Shown: one piece after another, positions 1-9,162 of the stretch
Position numbering within the stretch: position 1 is the first letter of the stretch
Layout of the letters: each line of letters starts with the position of its first letter
From: Candidatus Krumholzibacteriota bacterium
GTDB taxonomy: Bacteria; Krumholzibacteriota; Krumholzibacteriia; JACNKJ01
Assembly: GCA_016933175.1 (NCBI GenBank)
Contig: JAFGBK010000095.1
Location: 1-35,680 of the forward strand
DNA: 35,680 nucleotides
Direction: 5' to 3'
The notes under the pieces: generated by a model
What the model was told of the DNA's origin: nothing
The model's database searches: none
Seen by the model: only the letters and a program-made list of their open reading frames with translations
Translations under genes and position numbers: made by a program

Positions 1-390
1 GTCGGCGGACCAGTCGTAGATCCGGTCCCAGTCGCTGTGGAAGGTGAGCCGCTCGGGCGCGCCGCCGTCCAGGCCGACGACGAAGATATCGTCCGCGCCG
101 TGGCGGTCGCCGGAGAAGGCGATCTCACGGCCGTCGGGGGACCAGCGCGGGAAGGACTCGTGGGCGACGTGGTCCGTCAGGCGGCGCGCCGCGCCGCCTT
201 CAGCGGGCACCATCCAGATGTCGCCGCGCCAGTCGAAGGCCAGCAGGCGGGCGTCGGGGCTGAGGGCGGGATGGCGCGCGCCGACGGCCGGCACGGCCGC
301 GGCGTCGCCAGGGCACGCCGCGGGCAGCGGCAGGCCGCCGGCCAGCAGCGCGCACACGGCGGCGAGGGCGAGGGTAATCCGTCGGGTCAT
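1..390 (-). CDS. Secreted WD40/PD40 beta-propeller protein, N-terminal part (tricorn protease/TolB-like)
   Basis: Reading leftward from an ATG at 388-390, an open frame of 130 codons runs off the left edge, so only the N-terminus is present. It begins with a basic stretch and a hydrophobic segment (residues 5-23), a Sec signal peptide ending near Ala-Ala-Cys. After it come two PD40-type blade repeats with the typical patterns 'hPalSPDArlLAFdw..DIWmvpaeGG.arrLT' and 'PrWSPDGreIAFsgdr.G.DDIFVV.lDGG.perLT'. These repeats form the propeller of TolB, tricorn-like proteases and many exported dipeptidyl peptidases. A Shine-Dalgarno AGGAG lies about 7 bases upstream. Whether a peptidase S41 or other domain follows cannot be seen. 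The repeat family is well supported; the enzyme activity is not decided. Confidence 0.8.
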   Translation of the reverse strand, partial: MTRRITLALAAVCALLAGGLPLPAACPGDAAAVPAVGARHPALSPDARLLAFDWRGDIWMVPAEGGAARRLTDHVAHESFPRWSPDGREIAFSGDRHGADDIFVVGLDGGAPERLTFHSDWDRIYDWSAD

Positions 391-443
391 GGGCAGACTC
401 CTGGCAGGGCCCGGGCGAGGGCCGGAACGGGTGGCGGTCGGGG

Positions 444-475
444 ATTAGACTAGCACTTCCCGTCCTGACGGTTAA
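444..475 (-). promoter_or_regulatory. Candidate sigma70-type promoter for the propeller protein
   Basis: On the minus strand, TTAACC (470-475) is followed after 17 bp by TAGTCT (447-452), with an overlapping TCTAAT (444-449). It lies about 55 bases ahead of the ATG at 390, in an AT-richer patch of an otherwise GC-rich region. Sequence match only. Confidence 0.35.
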
Positions 476-535
476 GCCCCGGTTGAGGTAACGAGGGCCG
501 GACCTTTCCGCCTGGCCTTGGCATTGCATCTGCGT

Positions 536-541
536 CATAAT
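536..541 (+). promoter_or_regulatory. Candidate -10 element for the FHA-PP2C gene
   Basis: CATAAT (5 of 6 to TATAAT) lies 9 bases before the ATG at 551. No convincing -35 sits 16-18 bp upstream. If used, the transcript would have almost no leader. Confidence 0.25.
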
Positions 542-550
542 CGAGGGATC

Positions 551-2203
<1,653 letters not shown>

Positions 2204-2242
2204 GGCCGGACCCTTCCCGCCTTCCGCGCCGAGATCCACGCC

Positions 2243-2268
2243 GCGCGTCGGTCCGCCCCGACCGCGCG
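2243..2268 (+). terminator. Imperfect GC hairpin after the FHA-PP2C gene
   Basis: A GTCGG/CCGAC stem with a 6-base loop continues through a one-base bulge into CGCG/CGCG. There is no T tract. It separates the phosphatase gene from the aroF promoter. Weak evidence as a terminator. Confidence 0.25.
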
Positions 2269-2309
2269 CCACGCTGCGCCCGTCGCGCCGCGGCGGCGGG
2301 CGCGGCCCA

Positions 2310-2338
2310 TTGACGGCGTCTGCCGCCCCGTCTAGAGT
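2310..2338 (+). promoter_or_regulatory. Promoter for aroF
   Basis: TTGACG (2310-2315), a 17-bp spacer, then TAGAGT (2333-2338) followed by G. The -35 matches 5 of 6 consensus bases with ideal spacing. The -10 sits in the CTAGAGTG form that recurs at several promoters in this window. The leader to the ATG at 2414 would be about 70 bases. Confidence 0.55.
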
Positions 2339-2413
2339 GGGGCTGGCCGCGCGACCGCGCGGCCGCAGCGCGCCGGCGGCAGGGGCCAGGCACAGCGGAC
2401 GGGGCAGCGGGCC

Positions 2414-3430
2414 ATGATCATCATCCTCAGGAGCGACGCCACCAAGGAGCAGGCCGACAGCCTGCTGGCCCTCATCGCCGAGCACGGCCTCAAGCCCCTC
2501 TACATGCCGGGCAGCGAACGCACCGTCATCGGCGCGCTGGGCGACGAGCGCGTCCTGGTGCCCCTGGAGCTGGAGGCCCTTCCCTTCGTCGAGCGCGTCC
2601 TGCCCGTCCTGAGCCCCTACAAGCTGGCCAGCCGCGAGAAGCGCCCGGGCGGCAGCACCGTCACCGTGGGCGGCGTGCCCTTCGGGCCCGGCACCTTCAC
2701 CATCGTCGCCGGCCCCTGCGCCGTGGAGAGCGAGGCGCAGATCGGCGAGGCGGCGCGCCGGGTCAAGGCAGCGGGCGCCCACATGCTGCGCGGCGGCGCC
2801 TTCAAGCCGCGCACCAGCCCCTACTCCTTCCAGGGCCTGGAGGAGGAGGGCCTGCGCCTGCTGGCCGCGGCCGGCCGCGAGGTGGGCCTGCCCGTGGTCA
2901 CCGAGGTCATGGACATCTACGACCTGGAGCTGGTGGCCCGCCACGCCGACATGCTCCAGGTGGGCGCCCGCAACATGCAGGACTACCGCCTGCTCAAGGA
3001 GCTGGGGAAGGCCGGCTTGCCGGTGCTCCTCAAGCGCGGCATGAGCGCCACCTACGAGGAGCTGCTCCTGAGCGCCGAGTATCTGCTCAAGGAGGGCAAC
3101 AAGCAGGTAGTCCTGTGCGAGCGGGGCATCAAGACCTTCGAGCACGCCACCCGCAACACCCTGGACCTGAACGCCGTGCCCTACCTGCAGCGGCAGAGCC
3201 ACCTGCCGGTCATCGTGGATCCCAGCCACGGGTCCGGCCTGCGCGAGCTGGTGGCGCCCATGGCCAAGGCGGCGGCCGCCGCCGGGGCCGACGGGGTCAT
3301 GGTGGAGGTGCACCCCGATCCCGGCCACGCCCTCAGCGACGGGGCCCAGGCCCTCGGTCCCGACCAGTTCGCCGAGCTGGTGGGCTCCCTGCGCGATCAC
3401 GCCGCCCTGGAGGGGCGGCGCCTGGCATGA
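2414..3430 (+). CDS. aroF: 3-deoxy-7-phosphoheptulonate (DAHP) synthase
   Basis: A 338-residue enzyme that condenses phosphoenolpyruvate and erythrose-4-phosphate, the first step of the shikimate pathway. It has the layout of the Thermotoga/Bacillus subfamily: a ferredoxin-like regulatory domain at the N-terminus (about residues 1-70) followed by a TIM barrel. Conserved elements seen are AGPCAVES (99-106, metal-binding Cys102), [16 protein letters not shown] (126-141), a KRG motif, VDPSHGSG, and EVHPDP near the C-terminus. Length is normal for the subfamily. The N-terminal domain usually confers feedback inhibition by aromatic amino acids. The gene is followed after 10 bases by a TrpD-like gene, so the pair is probably one transcript serving aromatic metabolism. 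Chorismate made here would also feed the menaquinone genes at 30766-34838. Confidence 0.95.
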   Translation: MIIILRSDATKEQADSLLALIAEHGLKPLYMPGSERTVIGALGDERVLVPLELEALPFVERVLPVLSPYKLASREKRPGGSTVTVGGVPFGPGTFTIVAGPCAVESEAQIGEAARRVKAAGAHMLRGGAFKPRTSPYSFQGLEEEGLRLLAAAGREVGLPVVTEVMDIYDLELVARHADMLQVGARNMQDYRLLKELGKAGLPVLLKRGMSATYEELLLSAEYLLKEGNKQVVLCERGIKTFEHATRNTLDLNAVPYLQRQSHLPVIVDPSHGSGLRELVAPMAKAAAAAGADGVMVEVHPDPGHALSDGAQALGPDQFAELVGSLRDHAALEGRRLA

Positions 3431-3440
3431 AGGGCGCCAC

Positions 3441-4427
3441 GTGGACCTGATCCTGCGCAAGCTCTTCGACGGCGGGCGCCTCGGCGCCGGCGAGGCCCGC
3501 GCACTGGCGGCCCGCGTCCTGTCGGGCGAGCTCGAGCCCGTCCAGGCGGCGACCGTCCTGGCGGCCCTGCGCGTCCGCGGGGAGACGCCGGAGGAGATCG
3601 GCGGCTTCGCCCGCGCCCTCGAGGACGCGGCGCGGCCCCTGGTCTCCGGCCGCGCGCCCCGCATCGGCCTGGGTGGCGCCGGGGGCGCCGGCTCGGCGGG
3701 TGCCGCCCTGCGCGCCGGCGCCGCCTGCGTCCTGGCCAGCCTGGATGTCGCGGTGGTCCTCCAGGACGGGCCCGGCGGCGAGGCCGCCCTCGTCTCGGCC
3801 CTGGGCGCGGCCACGGACGCGGCGCCCGAGGCGTCGGCGCGCCGGCTCGAGGCCGATGGCCTCGCCTTCGCCGCCGCCAAGCGGCACCATCCCGCCCTGA
3901 CCGCCCTCGGGGAGCTGCGCCGCAGCCTCGGCGTGCGCACGATCCTGGACCTGGCCGCGCCCCTGGCGGACCCCGCCGCCTCGCCCCTGCGCCTGCTGGG
4001 CGTCGCCGAGACGGCCCTGCTGGACCGCCTGGCCGAGGCCCTGCTGGTCATGGAGATCCAGCGCGCCTTCGTCGTCTGCGGCGACGGCCTGGACGCCCTG
4101 TCGCCGGCGGGGCCCAGCCAGATCCTCGCCGTGGAGGGCGGCGGCCTGCGGCCGCTGGAGGTGGATCCGGTGGCGCTGGGCCTCGAGGCGGGGCCGGCCC
4201 GCGAGCTGGCGGCGGGCAGCGCGTCCGAGAACGCCGCGCGGCTGCGCGCGGTCCTGGCGGGCGAGGACCGCGGCCCCTGGGCGCGGGCCGTGGCCCTCAA
4301 CGCCGCGGCGGGGCTGGTGCTCGCGGGGATCGAGGACGACTGGGCCGCCGCCTGCCGGCGCGCCCTGGCGGCCATCGCCGGCGGCGGGGCCGCCGGCTGC
4401 CTCGCGCGCTGGGCGGGCGGGAGTTAG
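3441..4427 (+). CDS. TrpD-like (anthranilate phosphoribosyltransferase family) protein with degenerate active site
   Basis: A 328-residue protein with a GTG start ten bases after the aroF stop; GAAGGG serves as Shine-Dalgarno. The N-terminal helical domain is clearly TrpD-like: 'G.LGAGEARALAARVLSGELEPVQAATVLAALRVRGETPEEI'-type spacing, residues 13-55. The catalytic part keeps the fold: SPLRLLGVAE near 181-190, then the 'QRAFVVCGDGLDALS' strand corresponding to 'hxxAxVVHGxxGLDE'. The substrate motifs, however, are eroded. The phosphoribosyl-pyrophosphate loop GTGGD is replaced by a Gly/Ala-rich GLGGAGGAG (76-84), and the KHGNR..S anthranilate loop is absent. It may be a non-catalytic relative, a regulator of aroF, or a phosphoribosyltransferase with another substrate. 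The family is well supported; anthranilate activity is doubtful. Confidence 0.75.
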   Translation: MDLILRKLFDGGRLGAGEARALAARVLSGELEPVQAATVLAALRVRGETPEEIGGFARALEDAARPLVSGRAPRIGLGGAGGAGSAGAALRAGAACVLASLDVAVVLQDGPGGEAALVSALGAATDAAPEASARRLEADGLAFAAAKRHHPALTALGELRRSLGVRTILDLAAPLADPAASPLRLLGVAETALLDRLAEALLVMEIQRAFVVCGDGLDALSPAGPSQILAVEGGGLRPLEVDPVALGLEAGPARELAAGSASENAARLRAVLAGEDRGPWARAVALNAAAGLVLAGIEDDWAAACRRALAAIAGGGAAGCLARWAGGS

Positions 4428-4445
4428 CGCCGCGGGCGGAGCTGC

Positions 4446-5666
4446 TCAGTCCTGGTAGCTCTGCCAGAGGCGCCGGTAGGCGTCGAAGATGGGCAGACCC
4501 GTCTGCTCGTGCAGGTGGCCGAGCTGGTTGATGTGCTGCTGGTGGTAGCTCTCCGTCGCCACCACTCCCCAGAGATCGTAGTAGCTCCAGGAGCCCGTGT
4601 CGAAACGGGGCAGGTCCCGCTCGAGCGTGCCGACGAAGGCCCGGTAGCAGCGCTCGGCGCTTGGATCCCCCGTGTGGTGCCAGTAGTCCAGCACGGAGAA
4701 GATGCAGTACACGGCCCCGTTGAGCGTGTGCTGCGCCGGCAGCGACGGGTACTCCTCGAACCAGAGCCTGCCGCCGGACTGCACGACGGCCACGCCCTGG
4801 GGGAGCCCGACCGGCACGGTGAGAGCCCGCATGGCCGCCGCCGCCGCGTCCAGATAGCGCTCGTCGCCGGAGAGGATGTGGGCGCGCACGAGCACCGAGA
4901 CGCTCAGGCCCTGGGTGAAGGCGCCATTCCAGGGCGCCGGCAGGAAGACGTGGCCCGGGTAGTCGAAGTCCTCGGCGAAGGCGATGCCGTCCAGGGGCGT
5001 CGGCTCGGCGCGGGCCAGGAGCCAGTCCGTCAGGAAGAGGGCGCGCGTCCGGCAGGAGTCGGCGCCCGACAGGACCCAGTTCTCGAAGTTGGACAGGATC
5101 ACCTTGTCGATCCAGTGCCGCGAGATCACCGGCTCGTCATGTCCCCAGATGAAGTGGAGCGGGATACCCTCGACCGTGCGCAGGGTATCCAGGAGCATGA
5201 AGGGCCGGAAGCCCGTGGTCAGGTGGTGATCGGGATAGGGCGGCGGCAGGGGCCAGCCTTCGCCGACGGGCAGGGGATCCAGGACGACCGTCCGACCGCG
5301 GCCGTCCGGCGCCATCCGCGCTCCCTCCCAGTAGCGGACCCAGCGCAGCCGGCGCGCTTCGTCGTAGCCATAGGCCCGCAGGCGGATGATGGAGTCCCCG
5401 TCCGCCGGCAGGTCGAGGACGAAGGGCGGCCCCGCCAGCTCGCCGGCGAAGGCCGTCGCGGACTCGTCGCCGACCGTGAAGAGGACCGTCGCGAGGGCGT
5501 CGCCTTCCAGGAGTGCGGCCTCGATGCGGATGCGGTCGCGGTCGCCGCTGGCGTCCACGAGGCCCTCCAGGCAGCCACAGACGGTGATCGCCAGCACCGC
5601 CATGGCCAGCGCCGCGACGGCGCGGGCCGCGCCGCGACCGCGGCCGCCGTGGGATCGGTGCCTCAC
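4446..5666 (-). CDS. D-glucuronyl C5-epimerase-family protein (exported)
   Basis: A 406-residue protein. The C-terminal two-thirds has the pattern of the heparosan/heparan glucuronyl C5-epimerase C-terminal family (alpha/alpha barrel): 'WNGAFTQGLSVSVLVRAH', then 'YLDAAAAAMRAL', 'FEEYPSLPAQHTLNGAVY', 'SVLDYWHHTGD', 'SWSYYDL' and 'YHQQHINQLGHL'. That family inverts glucuronic acid to iduronic acid in polymers. The N-terminus has a basic stretch and a hydrophobic segment ending ITVCGC, a signal peptide with a poor lipobox, so export is likely. I chose GTG 5666 because it overlaps the stop of the upstream heparinase-like gene as GTGA with GGGAG just before it; longer reading frames lack support. 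It is translationally coupled to that gene. Substrate (glucuronate or another uronate) is inferred. Confidence 0.8.
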   Translation of the reverse strand: MRHRSHGGRGRGAARAVAALAMAVLAITVCGCLEGLVDASGDRDRIRIEAALLEGDALATVLFTVGDESATAFAGELAGPPFVLDLPADGDSIIRLRAYGYDEARRLRWVRYWEGARMAPDGRGRTVVLDPLPVGEGWPLPPPYPDHHLTTGFRPFMLLDTLRTVEGIPLHFIWGHDEPVISRHWIDKVILSNFENWVLSGADSCRTRALFLTDWLLARAEPTPLDGIAFAEDFDYPGHVFLPAPWNGAFTQGLSVSVLVRAHILSGDERYLDAAAAAMRALTVPVGLPQGVAVVQSGGRLWFEEYPSLPAQHTLNGAVYCIFSVLDYWHHTGDPSAERCYRAFVGTLERDLPRFDTGSWSYYDLWGVVATESYHQQHINQLGHLHEQTGLPIFDAYRRLWQSYQD

Positions 5667-7615
5667 GGCTCCCGCTCCACGCGGCCGGTGGCCGGCCACA
5701 CCGTGACGTGTTCCGTGCCCGAGGTCCGCTCGATGACGAGCCGGTAGCACTCCTCGTCCCGCGCGCCGTCAAGGCGGAAGTCGACGAGGGGATCGTCGCC
5801 GGCGTGCGCGTGCAGCAGCGTGACGAAGTCCAGGCGCCGTCCGGCGAGGCGGTAGGCGGCCGCGACGTTGGGCCGCCGGCTGCCGTAGGCCGGCGAGTAC
5901 CAGCCCTGGATGGGATCGGTCGCGCCCTCGATCAGGGCTAGGGTGGGCGCATCCAGGGGCCAGAGGTCGAGCACGGCGCCGTCGCGCGCCGCCCGCAGGC
6001 GGGGACCGTCCGCGCTGACGGCGGCGTCCGGGTGCAGATGGAAGAGCAGCTCCAGCGCCTCCTCGCCCTCCCCGTGGGTGAAGTCCAGCAGCAGCGCCTC
6101 GTCGGGGGCGAGGTAGACGAGGCAGCGTGTCCAGTCGCGGCCGCCGCCCAGGTCCAGCAGGGCCGACTGGAAGGCCCAGGCCGGGCCGGTGCGCCAGACG
6201 AGCCGCTGGGGATCCGCCGCGCGCCCGCGCCCGTCGCTGTCCGCGCGCAGCAGCACGTTGTGGGCCGGCGGGCTGGTGAACCAGTCGCGCCACGCGTCGC
6301 TGTTGTAGGTGTAGAAGCCGGAGTCCACCACGAGATCGCGGCCGAGGGCGGAGAAGGTGAAGGTCAGGGCGTCGTCGTGGCCGTGCCAGCTGCCGCGGGG
6401 GCCCGTGTCGAAGACGACCTGGGTCTCCTCGCCGAAGGGCCGCGTCTCGCCCCAGCCGCTGCGGAGGATGACGTAGCCCGTGACGGGGTAGGACAGGTAG
6501 CGCTCCGACGGCCGCGCGCCCTGCTGCCCGCCCGAGGCCGAGTAGTCCAGCTTCTCGTCCATGCCGAGCAGGGCCGACAGGGAGATCTGGAGGGCCGAGT
6601 CGCTGATCATGGGGAGCGAGCCGTTGGGCTTGAGGATGTGGGCCGCGAAGCGCGGCATGCCGGCCAGGTAGGACTCGGTCAGCGCGCTCAGGCCCCCTCC
6701 CGACTCCGCCAGCAGGTCCTGGATGGTGCGCGCGAGGCTCATCATCGAGATGTGGTAGGCCGGGGACTGCTCCAGGTGCACGCCGTGGGGGCTGACCATG
6801 CCGATGATCTGCTCCTCGAGCCGGCCGCTTCCCACGGCGAGCCAGTCCGCCGCGCTCGCGAGTTCGGGCAGCACCAGCCCCAGGGCGATGAGCGAGCGGT
6901 TGTGGTAGGTGCCGTGGTTGCTGGTCTCGTTGTAGGGGATGGCGCCGCCGAGCATCTCGCCGTGGACTTGGGCGTCCTCGATGAAGCGCAGCATGAAGCC
7001 CCGGTCCACGAGGCCGCCGGCCAGCAGGCCCTTCCAGAAGTAGAGCCAGTGCTCGATGCGCAGGGAGGCGGCCATGTCGTACCAGGTCATGTCCGAGGGC
7101 GCCGCGCCGGGCAGGTTGTCCCCGGCGTAGTCCTCCATCAGGAAGAGCAGGCGGGTCAGATAGGTCGAGTCGCCGGTCGCCTCGAAGGCCTGCCACAGGG
7201 GCGCGAGCCAGCGCAGGGTGTGGTACTGGAAGCGCCAGTTGACGTCGCCGAAGGGATCCTCGTTCCAGGCCGGATCATCGGGCAGTTCCGTCTCGGGATG
7301 CGGGGGCAGCGAGAGCCTGCCCGACAGGAGCTGGTCCGCGTAGGCCGTGGGATTGCCGTATTCCTGGTGCGGCGCCGTGATGGGCGCCGCGGCGAGAAAA
7401 TGCGCCAGCAGGCCGTCGGCCGCGCCGGCGCTGTCGCCCGCGGCGAGTGCGGACGCCGCCCCGGCCAGGCCCGGCGATTCCCAGTTGATAAGCGGCGCGA
7501 TCTCCGCGAAGCTCTCCGGCGCCGGCGTCGTCTGGTCGGGCGCCTGGCCGCTGTCCTTCCCGCAGGCGCACAGTAGCGCCGCGAGGAGGAGCAGCGGGCG
7601 GCGGATGGGTCGCAA
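5663..7615 (-). CDS. Heparinase II/III-family polysaccharide lyase, lipoprotein
   Basis: A 650-residue predicted lipoprotein: a basic N-terminus, a hydrophobic core and the lipobox L-C-A-C with the acylated Cys at 18. It has the two-part layout of heparinase II/III and alginate lyases (PL12/15/17/21): an alpha/alpha toroid (about 40-360) with NHGTYHN (233-239) and QSPAYH (283-288), and a beta-sandwich with WHGHDDALTF (410-419) and DSGFYTY (431-437). The Asn, Tyr and His residues are those used for beta-elimination of uronic-acid polymers. The start is TTG at 7615 with AAAGGA six bases upstream. It overlaps the downstream C5-epimerase gene by GTGA. A lyase next to an epimerase and polymer-assembly genes suggests trimming, turnover or release of a uronate-containing exopolysaccharide. 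The exact polymer is unknown. Confidence 0.88.
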   Translation of the reverse strand: MRPIRRPLLLLAALLCACGKDSGQAPDQTTPAPESFAEIAPLINWESPGLAGAASALAAGDSAGAADGLLAHFLAAAPITAPHQEYGNPTAYADQLLSGRLSLPPHPETELPDDPAWNEDPFGDVNWRFQYHTLRWLAPLWQAFEATGDSTYLTRLLFLMEDYAGDNLPGAAPSDMTWYDMAASLRIEHWLYFWKGLLAGGLVDRGFMLRFIEDAQVHGEMLGGAIPYNETSNHGTYHNRSLIALGLVLPELASAADWLAVGSGRLEEQIIGMVSPHGVHLEQSPAYHISMMSLARTIQDLLAESGGGLSALTESYLAGMPRFAAHILKPNGSLPMISDSALQISLSALLGMDEKLDYSASGGQQGARPSERYLSYPVTGYVILRSGWGETRPFGEETQVVFDTGPRGSWHGHDDALTFTFSALGRDLVVDSGFYTYNSDAWRDWFTSPPAHNVLLRADSDGRGRAADPQRLVWRTGPAWAFQSALLDLGGGRDWTRCLVYLAPDEALLLDFTHGEGEEALELLFHLHPDAAVSADGPRLRAARDGAVLDLWPLDAPTLALIEGATDPIQGWYSPAYGSRRPNVAAAYRLAGRRLDFVTLLHAHAGDDPLVDFRLDGARDEECYRLVIERTSGTEHVTVWPATGRVEREP

Positions 7616-7641
7616 GGCGGTCCTTTCGGCTGGGGCGGACC

Positions 7642-7670
7642 AGCATAGCGCCGCCGGGCCTCGCGCACAA
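7642..7670 (-). promoter_or_regulatory. Promoter for the heparinase-epimerase pair
   Basis: On the minus strand, TTGTGC (7665-7670), a 17-bp spacer, then TATGCT (7642-7647) followed by G. It ends about 27 bases before the TTG start. The -10 context CTATGCTG matches the recurring CTA(G/T)NNTG form. Confidence 0.5.
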
Positions 7671-7704
7671 CGGCGCGCTGCCGGACGGGATCGGAGGAGA
7701 GCGC

Positions 7705-9162
7705 ATGAATGGACCGCCCCTGGCCATGGATGCCGCGGCCACGCGGCTCCTGCACCACGCCGGACGGGAGGACGCGCCGGGCGCGGTCCTCTGGCGCTCG
7801 GATGCCAACGGCACCGTGCCCCTCCACTACCACGCGGACACGGCGCGCGTGTCGCTCTCGGCCCTGGCGCTGGCCCGCGAGCTGGCCCTGGCGCCGCGGC
7901 CCGAGAGCTGCGCGGGATTCCTGCACAGCGGCGTCTACTACGACGGGGCGGCCTGGCACCCGGACCTGCGCGTCGCGCCGCCGGGCGCGACCCTGCGCGT
8001 GGCCGGCGGCCGTGTCGCCGTGGAGCCGGGCGACACGCTCGCGCCCTGGCGGTCCGGCGGGCCCGGCGACGCGGCGGGCCTCGTGGCGGCCCTGCAGGAG
8101 GCCGTGGCTCCGCTGCGCGGCCTTCGCGTCCTGTGCGACCTCACGGGCGGCTTCGACGCGCGCCTGGTGGCCCTGAGCCTGCGGGCGGCGGGCATCCCCT
8201 TCGCGGCGGCCGTGACCGGCGCCGCCGAATCGCCCGACGTGCGCATCGCCCGGCGGCTGGCGGAGCAGCTGGGCGTGGAGCTCTTCCACGAGGACGACGC
8301 GCCGCCCGAGGACCTGGCCGCCTGGCGTGAGGCCCTGCGCGATTCGGGCGGCGTCCTCGGGGTGCGCCAGGCGGCGCGCCTGCTGGCCCTCCAGGGGCGG
8401 CGCGCGGAACGGTACGAGGTCTCCGCGGGCGGCCTGGGCGGCGAGCTCCTGCGCGACTTCTGGTGGCTCCAGGAGCCGTCCGGCCTCGACGGACCCGGCG
8501 ACCCCGACTGGGGACGACTGGTGCGGACGCGCATGGTCGTGCGGCCCTTCCCGCCCGGGATCCTGCGCGGCGAGTGGGCCCGCGCCCTCGACGCGGCGGC
8601 CGACCGGCGCGCGCGCTGGTTCGCCGCCGAGACGCGCGGCCTGGATCTGCCCCGCAAGCGCGACCGTCTCGACCACGCCTACCTGCGCCTGCACCTCCCC
8701 CGCTGGGCCGGGGCCGCCTTCGCCACGAGCCTGCGGCGCATCCGCCTGCACCATCCCATCCTGCACCCGGCCGTCCTCGGCGTCGCCTTCGCCGCCCCCA
8801 CGGGCCGCCGCCGGCTCGCCCGCCTCACGCGGGAGGCCATCACGCGGCTCGACCGCCGGGCGGCCGCCCTGCCCATCGAGAGCGGCGGCAACGCGCTGCC
8901 GCTGACCCCGGGCGCCCCCTGGCGCTACCTGCCCGCGGCCGCCGCCCTGGCCCGCGGTGTCGGGCGGCGCCTGCCGGGCGGCCGCCGGACGGCGACCCTG
9001 CCCGCCTGGGGCGATCGCCCGCTCGACCTGGCGGCCCTGGAGCGCCGCGGCATCGTGGACGCGTCCGCCGTGGCGGCCGTACGTTCCCGGCCGGGATCCC
9101 TGGCGCCCCTGGAGCGCCTGCAGACCCTGGCCCTGCTCTTCGAGGAGATCGAGGGGAGCTAG
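7705..9162 (+). CDS. Asparagine synthase-like protein (AsnB C-terminal domain family)
   Basis: A 485-residue protein, start ATG 7705 with GGAGGA seven bases upstream. Residues about 40-115 look like a shrunken N-terminal region; there is no Cys at position 2, so a glutaminase (Ntn) site is absent. From about 120 it follows the ATP-pyrophosphatase fold of AsnB: 'RVLCDLTGGFDARLVA' (141-156) stands where the SGGxDS pyrophosphate loop should be, followed by 'RIARRLAEQLGVELF' and 'YEVSAGGLGGELLRDFWW', equivalent to the GxGGDElfgGY motif. Such glutaminase-less homologues are common in polysaccharide and cell-surface gene clusters, and some amidate sugar acids. The altered P-loop (T for S, A for the last S) weakens confidence in catalysis. 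Its stop overlaps the convergent gene in CTAG. Confidence 0.75.
   Translation: MNGPPLAMDAAATRLLHHAGREDAPGAVLWRSDANGTVPLHYHADTARVSLSALALARELALAPRPESCAGFLHSGVYYDGAAWHPDLRVAPPGATLRVAGGRVAVEPGDTLAPWRSGGPGDAAGLVAALQEAVAPLRGLRVLCDLTGGFDARLVALSLRAAGIPFAAAVTGAAESPDVRIARRLAEQLGVELFHEDDAPPEDLAAWREALRDSGGVLGVRQAARLLALQGRRAERYEVSAGGLGGELLRDFWWLQEPSGLDGPGDPDWGRLVRTRMVVRPFPPGILRGEWARALDAAADRRARWFAAETRGLDLPRKRDRLDHAYLRLHLPRWAGAAFATSLRRIRLHHPILHPAVLGVAFAAPTGRRRLARLTREAITRLDRRAAALPIESGGNALPLTPGAPWRYLPAAAALARGVGRRLPGGRRTATLPAWGDRPLDLAALERRGIVDASAVAAVRSRPGSLAPLERLQTLALLFEEIEGS

Noticed and set aside
2414..3430. Possibility that the DAHP synthase gene is KDO-8-phosphate synthase
   Set aside because: The N-terminal ferredoxin-like regulatory domain and the [16 protein letters not shown] and VDPSHGSG forms fit the aroF subfamily.
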